A stretch of 14,475 nucleotides of DNA from Lysobacterales bacterium (GTDB lineage Bacteria > Pseudomonadota > Gammaproteobacteria > Xanthomonadales > Marinicellaceae). A program made the translations under genes and the position numbers. Of this stretch, positions 1 through 6,651 are shown in pieces (within the stretch, counting starts at the first letter, position 1; each line of letters starts with the position of its first letter). Under the pieces are notes generated by a model, which was not told where the DNA came from, ran no database searches, and was given only the letters and a program-made list of their open reading frames with translations. The stretch is from positions 1-14,475 of the forward strand of contig JALWML010000369.1 in the NCBI GenBank assembly GCA_027083915.1. The letters run 5' to 3'.

Positions 1-1282
1 ATTCACGCTCAATTTTAAGTTGAATCATTTTGCGTTCCAAATGATCGAGTTTTTCAGGTTTGGAATCAATTTCCATACGAATGCGTGAAGCTGCTTCATC
101 CATTAAATCGATGGCTTTGTCAGGTAAATTTCTATCGGTGATGTAACGGTGTGACAACATGGCTGCAGCGACAATCGCAGGGTCGGTAATTTCAACCCCG
201 TGATGCACTTCGTAACGTTCGTTTAGACCACGCAAAATTGCAATGGTGTCTTCAACACTTGGTTCATCAACAATAATTTTCTGAAAACGCCTATCAATGG
301 CTTTGTCTTTTTCAACGTATTCACGGTATTCATCCAATGTGGTGGCACCAATACAATGCAATTCGCCACGGGCTAATGCTGGCTTGAGCATATTACCTGC
401 ATCCATTGAACCTTCGGCTTTTCCTGCCCCAATCAAGGTATGCATTTCATCAATAAACAATAACACGTTACCATCTTGTTTGGATAAGTCCTTTAGCAAA
501 GCCTTTAGGCGTTCTTCAAACTCACCACGAAATTTTGCACCTGCAATCAGCGAACCTAAATCCAATGCTAGCACGCGTTTATTCTTCATGCTCTCAGGTA
601 CTTCATTATTAACAATGCGCTGGGCTAAACCTTCCACAATAGCGGTTTTTCCCACGCCAGGTTCACCAATCAATACTGGGTTGTTTTTGGTTCTGCGTGA
701 TAAGATCTGAATCATGCGACGTATTTCTTGATCTCGTCCTATAACAGGATCTAGCTTGGTATTTTCAGCTTTAGCCGTTAAATCAACGGTGTATTTGTCT
801 AATGCACCACGATTTTCTTCTGCATTTTGATCATTCACGTTCTCACCTCCTCGTATTTCATCTATGGCACGGGCGATATTGCCTTGGTTTGCACCACATT
901 CTTCCAGTGCACGCGCTACTCGGTCTTTAACTTGCAATACCGCCAAGATAAATAACTCACTGGAAATGTATTTATCATTTTTTTGTTGAGCAAGCTTATC
1001 ACAAATATTGAGTACACGAATCAAATCATTGGAATAATTGATTTGACCTTCGTTACCCGATACTTGTGGAAACCCATCCATAATTTCATTTAATTTTTGA
1101 CTTAATTTTGCAACATCAACTTGCGCCTTCATTAACAAAGCTTTTGTACTCGAACCTTGTTGATCAATTAAAGCAGATAATAAATGGGCTGTTTCGACCA
1201 TATTATTACCGCGACCAATCGCGAGTGACTGTGCATCTTGTAAGGCTTGTTGAAAACTGCTGGTAAATTTATCTATCTGCAT
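1..1282 (-). CDS. clpB: ATP-dependent chaperone ClpB, N-terminal half (partial, runs off window start)
   Basis: ClpB is the cytoplasmic Hsp100 hexameric disaggregase that works with DnaK/DnaJ/GrpE to pull polypeptides out of aggregates. The 427 codons visible read without interruption from ATG at 1282 and continue past position 1. Seen in the translation: a Clp-N domain (about residues 1-145), a short linker, and the first AAA+ domain with Walker A GEPGVGKT (206-213), Walker B LLFIDE (274-279) and the ARGELHCIGATT segment. The sequence ends at the start of the coiled-coil middle domain (LERKMIQLKIERE). The second AAA+ domain is outside the window. The presence of the middle domain and close identity to E. 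coli ClpB separate it from ClpA and ClpC. The start has only a weak ribosome site (AGAGAAG). The gene has its own promoter candidate upstream and is separated from purA by a repeat-bearing gap. Confidence 0.97.
   Translation of the reverse strand, partial: MQIDKFTSSFQQALQDAQSLAIGRGNNMVETAHLLSALIDQQGSSTKALLMKAQVDVAKLSQKLNEIMDGFPQVSGNEGQINYSNDLIRVLNICDKLAQQKNDKYISSELFILAVLQVKDRVARALEECGANQGNIARAIDEIRGGENVNDQNAEENRGALDKYTVDLTAKAENTKLDPVIGRDQEIRRMIQILSRRTKNNPVLIGEPGVGKTAIVEGLAQRIVNNEVPESMKNKRVLALDLGSLIAGAKFRGEFEERLKALLKDLSKQDGNVLLFIDEMHTLIGAGKAEGSMDAGNMLKPALARGELHCIGATTLDEYREYVEKDKAIDRRFQKIIVDEPSVEDTIAILRGLNERYEVHHGVEITDPAIVAAAMLSHRYITDRNLPDKAIDLMDEAASRIRMEIDSKPEKLDHLERKMIQLKIERE
836..851 (-). 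promoter_or_regulatory. Internal ribosome binding site and GTG start inside clpB (short ClpB isoform)
   Basis: On the minus strand AGGAGGTGAG (851-842) lies upstream of an in-frame GTG (838-836) that is codon 149 of ClpB; AGGAGG to GTG spacing is 7 nt. E. coli ClpB is known to be made in two forms, the shorter starting at Val149 and lacking the N domain. The same codon number and a near-perfect Shine-Dalgarno sequence here point to the same dual start. The site is much stronger than that of the full-length start, so the short form may be abundant. That last point is inference. Confidence 0.75.
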
Positions 1283-1315
1283 TTTTCTTCTCTAATAAGT
1301 TTTAATATGCTAGAT

Positions 1316-1343
1316 ATATAGGGATTTTATTAAGAAAATCAAG
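1316..1343 (-). promoter_or_regulatory. Candidate sigma-32 (heat-shock) promoter of clpB
   Basis: On the minus strand CTTGATT (1343-1337), a 13-bp spacer and CCCTATAT (1323-1316) resemble the sigma-32 consensus CTTGAA, N13-17, CCCCAT. The predicted transcript would start about 25-30 nt before the clpB ATG. ClpB genes are commonly sigma-32-dependent in Gammaproteobacteria. The match is good but not perfect at either box. Confidence 0.55.
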
Positions 1344-1408
1344 CTTGAGGATATTTTCAAACAATTAGTCAAATTCTGTTCTTTGTAGAGGTTACACCAT
1401 CTTCACTA

Positions 1409-1529
1409 ATACTTTTAAAAAGGTAAATATAAGATGGGCGAATACCGCCCATCATTTTATTTTGATTTTATAATTCAATGATGGGCGGGGCCCATCTTAC
1501 GCAATTAGTCCAGTAGTGCTTAAAAGTAT
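1409..1529. repeat. Nested palindromic (REP/BIME-like) repeat between clpB and purA
   Basis: Two inverted copies of a short palindrome face each other: 1430-1455 and 1478-1499. Each starts or ends with TAAGATGGGC / GCCCATCTTA and each folds on itself (GATGGGCG with CGCCCATC at 1433-1453; GATGGGC with GCCCATC at 1480-1496). An outer pair ATACTTTTAA (1409-1418) and TTAAAAGTAT (1520-1529) extends the symmetry. Small palindromes paired head-to-head in a gene gap are typical of REP-type elements. The 285-bp gap 1283-1567 holds no gene. The hairpins may also end purA transcription, since the distal one is followed on the minus strand by a T-rich stretch (TTATATTT), but this is inferred. Confidence 0.7.
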
Positions 1530-1567
1530 AACCGCATCTTCCTTGATGCTGTTAAATTGGTAACGGA

Positions 1568-2860
1568 TTAAATAAAAGGATTATGAATTATAATATTTTC
1601 GTTTCTATCAGGACCTGTTGAAATCATGTGTACAGGAGAGCCAGTATAGCTTTCTATTTTGTCAATAAGTGCCTGTGCTTGGTGTGGTAAATCAGCTAAA
1701 TCAGTCATGCCTTTTGTTTGGCTCATCCAGCCTTCTAAAGTTTCATAAACGGGCTCAATGTTTTCCCACGCTTCGGCAGAAGCTGGGAAGTTGTTAAACT
1801 CTTGATTCCCAACTTTATAGGCGGTACAGACTTTGATTTGTTCAAATGTGTCGAGTACGTCCAGTTTTGTAACACATATGCCAGTAACACCATTCATTTG
1901 AATGGCTCGTTTGAGGGCAACTAAATCTAACCAACCACAACGTCTTGGACGACCTGTTGTTGCACCAAATTCGACCCCATTTTTAGCCAGCATAGCACCA
2001 TCATCATCAAACAACTCTGTAGGAAAAGGTCCTGATCCTACACGTGTAGTATAAGCTTTGGTAATACCCAAAACATAGTCTATATCGGTTACGCCAAGTC
2101 CTGTTCCTGTTGATGCAGCACCTGCTGTTGTGTTAGAGGAGGTGACAAATGGGTAAGTGCCATGATCAATATCAAGCAATGAACCTTGTGCCCCTTCGAG
2201 CAAAATAGATTTACCTTGTTGTTGCAGGTCGTGTAAATCAGCGGTGACATCAGCACTTGTCATCTTGAGTTGTTCACCATAGTTTAATGCTTGGGCGTAG
2301 ACTTCATCAAAATCTAGTGGCGGTTGTTTGAAATAGTGTTCGATAACAAAATTGTGGTAGGCCAAGGTTTCACTTAATTTTTCTTTTAAACGTTCGGGCT
2401 CAAATAAATCACCAAATCGAATGCCTCGACGAGCCACTTTGTCCTCATAAGCAGGACCAATACCGCGTCCTGTTGTACCAATAGCTTTACCACCTTTGGC
2501 AATCTCACGTTGTTGATCAAGAATAATGTGATAGGGCATGATAACTGGAGCAGCACGAGAAATCTTTAAACGTGATTTAACATCAACACCTGCACTTTCT
2601 AGCTGTTTGATTTCTTCTAACAACGCATCAGGTGCAACAACCACGCCATTGCCAATATAACAATCCACCCCTTCGCGCAAAATCCCAGATGGAACCAAAT
2701 GTAAAACAGTCTTATGTCCATTAATGATGAGCGTATGCCCTGCATTGTGTCCGCCTTGAAAACGCACCACTGCATCGGCTTTATCGGTTAATAAATCAAC
2801 GATTTTGCCCTTGCCTTCATCGCCCCATTGAGTACCTAATACAACTACATTTTTTTTCAT
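1568..2860 (-). CDS. purA: Adenylosuccinate synthetase
   Basis: PurA catalyses the GTP-dependent joining of IMP and aspartate to adenylosuccinate, the committed step to AMP, in the cytoplasm. The 430-residue product has the usual length. Visible signatures: GDEGKGK (13-19) with catalytic Asp14, GGHNAGHT with catalytic His42, TTGRGIGPAYEDK, TRVGSGPFPTEL, the aspartate-loop region GATTGRPRRCGWLD and the guanine-binding TKLD. An AAGGAT ribosome site lies 9 nt before the ATG. It follows hflC after 40 bp and is the last gene of the hfq-hflX-hflK-hflC-purA run. A small hairpin (AGCCT-AATG-AGGCT, 2876-2889) sits in the hflC-purA gap. No yjeT or other gene lies between hflC and purA, unlike E. coli. 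Confidence 0.98.
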   Translation of the reverse strand: MKKNVVVLGTQWGDEGKGKIVDLLTDKADAVVRFQGGHNAGHTLIINGHKTVLHLVPSGILREGVDCYIGNGVVVAPDALLEEIKQLESAGVDVKSRLKISRAAPVIMPYHIILDQQREIAKGGKAIGTTGRGIGPAYEDKVARRGIRFGDLFEPERLKEKLSETLAYHNFVIEHYFKQPPLDFDEVYAQALNYGEQLKMTSADVTADLHDLQQQGKSILLEGAQGSLLDIDHGTYPFVTSSNTTAGAASTGTGLGVTDIDYVLGITKAYTTRVGSGPFPTELFDDDGAMLAKNGVEFGATTGRPRRCGWLDLVALKRAIQMNGVTGICVTKLDVLDTFEQIKVCTAYKVGNQEFNNFPASAEAWENIEPVYETLEGWMSQTKGMTDLADLPHQAQALIDKIESYTGSPVHMISTGPDRNENIIIHNPFI

Positions 2861-2900
2861 TTACATGTATCCTTAAGCCTAATGAGGCTGTGTGTTAAAT

Positions 2901-3761
2901 TTATTTTTTATTAAAGTGCTTGAAAAAGTCAGATTTCGGGTCTAATACCATCATGCTGTCTGAACCATTAAAACTTTTTTCATAAGCTTCTAATGAGCGC
3001 AAGAATGAATAAAGCTCCTCATTACGCGTATATGCTCCTGCATAAATGCGAGTGGCTTGTGCATCCCCCTGACCCTTGAGTTTTGCTGCTTCTTTTGTCG
3101 CATCAGCCAATAAGATTCTCACTTGCTTATCTGTGTTGGCTTTGATGTTAACCGCTTCTTTTTGACCATTGGAGCGATGCTCTGCTGCTTCAGCTTCACG
3201 TTCAGAAATCATTCGTTCAAACACTGAACTACTGACAGTATCACTTAAATTAATGCGTTTTATACGCACATCAACCACTTCCATACCAAAGTTTTCAGCA
3301 ATCGGTGTGGCTTTTGCTTTAAGTGTTTGCATAATTTCGGTTCGTTGTGTGGAAATGACTTGCTGTAATGTTCGGTGTGAAAATTCTTCCGACAAAGCAT
3401 TTTTTATCACATCACTTAAACGACTTTCGGCTGAGGATTTAACACCATTAAATGTGGTGTAATAAGTTACCACATCTTTAATGCGCCACTTGACAAAATA
3501 ATCAACATCCAAATATTCTTTATCGGTATTCATCACAGGAGCCGGGCGATTATCCATAGTCTGAATACGTGAATCAAACTTTTTAATAATATTCAAGCCA
3601 GGAATCTTTAAATGAAGACCTGGTGTGTAATCCGCTTTAACTACTTTACCAATTTTGAGTTTTATGGCCAGTTCCTTTTCATTAACAGTAAAGGTAAAAA
3701 CCTTAAAGCCAACGAGAGTTAAGACCAACAAAATAAGTAATAAGGGTAATTTATTATTCAT
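2901..3761 (-). CDS. hflC: HflC, SPFH-domain membrane protein, FtsH protease modulator
   Basis: HflC pairs with HflK to form a large periplasm-facing membrane assembly that surrounds and modulates the inner-membrane protease FtsH. The 286-residue product has one N-terminal membrane segment (about residues 5-22, LPLLLILLVLTLVGFKVF), then a SPFH/prohibitin domain, and an Ala/Glu-rich helical stretch with SEREAEAAEHRSNGQKEA and KGQGDAQATRIYA, typical of HflC. It starts 2 nt after the hflK stop. Its ribosome site (AGAGGAGGA) is made by the last codons of hflK, so the pair is probably translationally coupled, giving matched amounts of the two subunits. Confidence 0.96.
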   Translation of the reverse strand: MNNKLPLLLILLVLTLVGFKVFTFTVNEKELAIKLKIGKVVKADYTPGLHLKIPGLNIIKKFDSRIQTMDNRPAPVMNTDKEYLDVDYFVKWRIKDVVTYYTTFNGVKSSAESRLSDVIKNALSEEFSHRTLQQVISTQRTEIMQTLKAKATPIAENFGMEVVDVRIKRINLSDTVSSSVFERMISEREAEAAEHRSNGQKEAVNIKANTDKQVRILLADATKEAAKLKGQGDAQATRIYAGAYTRNEELYSFLRSLEAYEKSFNGSDSMMVLDPKSDFFKHFNKK

Positions 3762-3763
3762 GA

Positions 3764-4957
3764 TTATCGTCCTCCTCTGCCTACACGCGGAACCGATGTG
3801 CGGTCATTGCGTTGGTATGATGTTGTTTTTTGTGGTGGTGATGTTACTGTTGTTGTTCCCATGTAAACTGAATCAGGTTGAGACTTTTTCTTCATCATTT
3901 GATCCAGTGGCAAGTACATCATGTTATTACTATTTTCCGAGTCGATAAGGACTTTTGACGTATTAGCTAATACCTTTTCCATGGTTTCCAAGTATAAACG
4001 CTCTTTTGTCACTTCTGGTGCAAGTTCATATTGTTGCCTGATAAGGCTGAATCTTTGTGCTTCCCCTTCTGCCTTTGCAACAGTTGCCTCTTTATAAGCT
4101 TCGGCATCTTGTTTAATTTTTAAGACATTACCTTCAGCCAAAGGGATACGTTGGCGCTTATATTTATTAGCTTCGTTGATGTAAGTTTTGGCATCTTCAC
4201 GCGCTTTTACCACATCATCGAAGGCATCTTTCACTTTTGACGGTGGATGAACTTCTTTGAAGTTAAAGTTGGTGATTTGAATACCTGATTTATAAGAATC
4301 CATCATTTTCTGTAAAACATCAACAATATCACTACTAGCAATTTCACGTGACTCATTGAGCAAATGATCCATTGTATTGGTACCAACAACTTGGCGAACG
4401 GCACTTTCAGCCGCATGTTTGACGGTCGCATGAGGATCTTCCAACATAAAGAGGTAGTTCTTTACTTCTTTTCTTTTGATGCGATATTGAATTGAAAACT
4501 CTAGGTAAACGAGATTTTTATCTTCGGTCAACATTTCACCCGATTCATCGGTTGAGAATAAATTTTCAACATTAACTTTATACACTTCTGATATTGGTTT
4601 TGGCCAAGTAAAACGCAAACCTGGCTCCATTGTGGTGGCGTACTTACCAAATGTTAATACTACTCCTCTTTCGGCTTCTTCAATTTTGTGAGCAGAAGTA
4701 AATAATGCATAAACGACCATTGCAAGGACAAGCAACACAACCGGGAAAAACATATTGGACTCAGGTTGTTTCTGCGAAGAAGAGTTTCCGGTCATACCTA
4801 AAGATTTTTTCACACTGTTAAAAAAGTCAGTAACGAGTTTTTCTAAATCAGGTGGCTGGTTTCCGCCAGACCCCCACGGGTTGTTCGGCTTTTTATTTTT
4901 GTCTGAATCGTTATTATTTGATTCGTTATCATTTCCGCCAGGTTTGTTCCAGGCCAT
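3764..4957 (-). CDS. hflK: HflK, SPFH-domain membrane protein, FtsH protease modulator
   Basis: HflK is the larger partner of HflC in the FtsH-modulating complex. The 397-residue product begins MAWNKPGG with an Asn/Lys/Gly-rich cytoplasmic tail (1-68) containing NPWGSGG, which is typical of HflK. A single membrane span follows at about 70-88, then the SPFH domain (about 90-275), an Ala/Glu-rich helix (ATVAKAEGEAQRFSLI) and a low-complexity Ser/Thr/Arg tail ending VGRGGR. GGAG precedes the ATG by 6 nt. It lies 12 bp after hflX and 2 bp before hflC. Confidence 0.96.
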   Translation of the reverse strand: MAWNKPGGNDNESNNNDSDKNKKPNNPWGSGGNQPPDLEKLVTDFFNSVKKSLGMTGNSSSQKQPESNMFFPVVLLVLAMVVYALFTSAHKIEEAERGVVLTFGKYATTMEPGLRFTWPKPISEVYKVNVENLFSTDESGEMLTEDKNLVYLEFSIQYRIKRKEVKNYLFMLEDPHATVKHAAESAVRQVVGTNTMDHLLNESREIASSDIVDVLQKMMDSYKSGIQITNFNFKEVHPPSKVKDAFDDVVKAREDAKTYINEANKYKRQRIPLAEGNVLKIKQDAEAYKEATVAKAEGEAQRFSLIRQQYELAPEVTKERLYLETMEKVLANTSKVLIDSENSNNMMYLPLDQMMKKKSQPDSVYMGTTTVTSPPQKTTSYQRNDRTSVPRVGRGGR

Positions 4958-4969
4958 AAATTACTCCAG

Positions 4970-6259
4970 TTATAGTAGTGCGTGGATAAATTCACCACAT
5001 TCATCATTTCGAGCTGCTAGTAAGTTCCATTTTTCAGGAGGCAATTCGATAGTTAAAGACCAGCTATTATCTTCGTTAAATTGTTCTTTGCGAATACCGT
5101 CATAATGGTAAAACAAAGCGCGAAGTTTTCCTAAATGTGCTGGTAAAACAATATTCTTTGTTACATGGGTACGATTAAAGCGTTCTTCAATGCCTTTGAG
5201 AAGGTTTTCTATGCCTTCTCCTGTCACTGCCGAAAGCCAACATTGTGACATAAGACCTTTTTCATCGCACTGTATTTTTGCAGGAATCTGTGCTAAATCA
5301 ATTTTATTATAAACTTCAATAACGGGTATTTTATCAGCTTTAATTTGTTTTAGTACAGAATTGACTTCATTTATGTGTTCGTCTTGCTCTGGATTATTGC
5401 AATCGATTACATGAATAAGCAAATCAGCCTCAATGGCTTCTTTTAATGTTGCTTGAAATGCTGCCACCAAATCATGTGGTAAATCACGAACAAAACCAAC
5501 CGTATCACTGGCAACCACTTCGTTACCTGCAATATTGGGTAGTTTACGAACAGTTGGGTCTAATGTTGCAAACAATTGATCAGCTGCATAGACTTTGGCA
5601 TCGGTTAGTCGGTTAAATAAAGTTGATTTGCCAGCATTAGTATAACCAACAAAAGCTATCATTTTGGTACCATTTTGTTTGCGCGAATTTCGACCTTGTT
5701 CTCTTTGTTTAACCACTTTATCAAGGCGCTTGTTGAGCTTCTTAACTCGGATTGCCAATAACCTTCTATCGGTTTCGAGTTGCGTTTCGCCCGGCCCACG
5801 CATACCGATACCACCTTTTTGCCTTTCTAAATGCGTCCAACCACGAACTAATCGGGTCGATAAATATTTGAGTTGTGCTAATTCAACTTGTAGCATGCCT
5901 TCATAAGAACGGGCGCGTTGTGAAAATATATCGAGAATCAGTGAGGTTCTATCTAGGACTTGTGCTTGGCAAAGTTTTTCAAGGTTTCTTTGTTGAACTG
6001 GAGATAATACGACATCGACTAAAACCAAATCCGCTTCAAGTTGTTCAACTTTTTGAGCAACCAACTCTGCATTACCTGAACCTATAAAGAATTTGGGTTC
6101 GGGAAATTTTCGCGCTGTTGTGATAACCTCGAGTATATTTGCACCAGCTGAGGAGGCGAGTTCAGAAAATTCTGTAACTTTTTCCTTGTGCCCAATACCT
6201 GTTATAGGACAGACAAGGATTGCTTGATTCCCTTTTTTACTGCGTTCTTGATCTAGCAA
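4970..6259 (-). CDS. hflX: GTPase HflX, ribosome-splitting factor
   Basis: HflX is a cytoplasmic GTPase that binds the 50S subunit and splits stalled or stressed ribosomes. The 429-residue product shows the HflX N-terminal domain, the glycine-rich connector GGIGMRGPGETQLETDRR (149-166), G1 GYTNAGKST (205-213), G3 DTVGF (252-256), G4 NKID (318-321) and a C-terminal domain. The start is TTG at 6259; no ATG or GTG start is available near the conserved beginning (E. coli MFDRYDAGEQAVLV aligns with LLDQERSKKGNQAILV), and no clear ribosome site precedes it. This suggests weak translation or coupling to hfq. A promoter candidate lies just upstream. Confidence 0.96.
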   Translation of the reverse strand: MLDQERSKKGNQAILVCPITGIGHKEKVTEFSELASSAGANILEVITTARKFPEPKFFIGSGNAELVAQKVEQLEADLVLVDVVLSPVQQRNLEKLCQAQVLDRTSLILDIFSQRARSYEGMLQVELAQLKYLSTRLVRGWTHLERQKGGIGMRGPGETQLETDRRLLAIRVKKLNKRLDKVVKQREQGRNSRKQNGTKMIAFVGYTNAGKSTLFNRLTDAKVYAADQLFATLDPTVRKLPNIAGNEVVASDTVGFVRDLPHDLVAAFQATLKEAIEADLLIHVIDCNNPEQDEHINEVNSVLKQIKADKIPVIEVYNKIDLAQIPAKIQCDEKGLMSQCWLSAVTGEGIENLLKGIEERFNRTHVTKNIVLPAHLGKLRALFYHYDGIRKEQFNEDNSWSLTIELPPEKWNLLAARNDECGEFIHALL

Positions 6260-6280
6260 ATGAAAATTTGTTTGTTTAAA

Positions 6281-6313
6281 GCCATATTATAAAACATGGC
6301 TTTAACATTACAA
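6281..6313 (-). promoter_or_regulatory. Candidate hflX promoter overlapping a hairpin in the hfq-hflX gap
   Basis: On the minus strand TTGTAA (6313-6308), a 16-bp spacer and a perfect TATAAT (6291-6286) lie about 27 nt before the hflX TTG. The -10 box is in the loop of an 8-bp inverted repeat: AAAGCCAT on one side and ATGGCTTT on the other (about 6278-6303). No U-run follows the hairpin, so it does not look like a terminator. It could be a promoter, an RNA-processing site, or both. Confidence 0.45.
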
Positions 6314-6326
6314 CTTTAATATTAGA

Positions 6327-6560
6327 TTAATCGTTTTTTTCAAACTCTTGAGTATTCACATGCTTGGAAGGAACTATCGTAGAAACGGCATGCTTATAAA
6401 CCATTTGATTGATGTTATTATTTAAAACAATAACAAATTGATCAAATGACTCAATTGTTCCTTGCAGTTTAATCCCATTTATTAAAAATATAGAAACGGG
6501 GATTCTATCCTTTCTAAGAGCATTTAAAAACGGATCTTGAAGAGAAGTGCCTTTAGCCAT
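6327..6560 (-). CDS. hfq: RNA chaperone Hfq
   Basis: Hfq is the Sm-like hexameric RNA-binding protein that pairs small RNAs with mRNAs. The 77-residue product starts MAKGTSLQDPFLNALRK and contains Sm1 (PVSIFLINGIKLQGTIESFDQF) and the Sm2 signature YKHAVST. Proximal-face residues Gln8, Gln41, Phe42, Lys56 and His57 are kept; the rim has Arg16, Lys17, Arg19; position 25 is Phe, where E. coli has Tyr in the distal A-binding face. The acidic C-tail is short (about 11 residues, ending EKND) compared with 102 residues total in E. coli. Start chosen at 6560 because MAKG is the universal beginning; a 16-residue upstream extension to 6608 is possible but has no family support. Confidence 0.98.
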   Translation of the reverse strand: MAKGTSLQDPFLNALRKDRIPVSIFLINGIKLQGTIESFDQFVIVLNNNINQMVYKHAVSTIVPSKHVNTQEFEKND

Positions 6561-6582
6561 TAGCTTTTTACCATGTATTATT

Positions 6583-6588
6583 ATTATA
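6583..6588 (-). promoter_or_regulatory. Candidate -10 box of an hfq promoter
   Basis: A perfect TATAAT (minus strand, 6588-6583) lies 22 nt before the hfq ATG in the 91-bp gap after the DUF853 gene. The region at -35 is only T-rich with no good match, so this is a moderate candidate. Separate hfq promoters inside longer operons are known in E. coli. Confidence 0.35.
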
Positions 6589-6651
6589 GAAAACGAATAA
6601 TAACACAAAAATCCATACTAAATTCACCTTTACTGCCAATGTAACATTTCT

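Noticed and set aside
297..710. 137-codon plus-strand frame across clpB
   Set aside because: Antisense shadow of the conserved AAA+ domain of ClpB.
6278..6303. Hairpin after hfq read as a rho-independent terminator
   Set aside because: No U-run follows on the minus strand, and the stem is AT-rich with a -10 box in its loop.
6561..6608. Upstream extension of hfq by 16 residues (MCYYSFSIIIIHGKK...)
   Set aside because: Hfq proteins begin MAKG; the extension contains the promoter candidate and has no family support.
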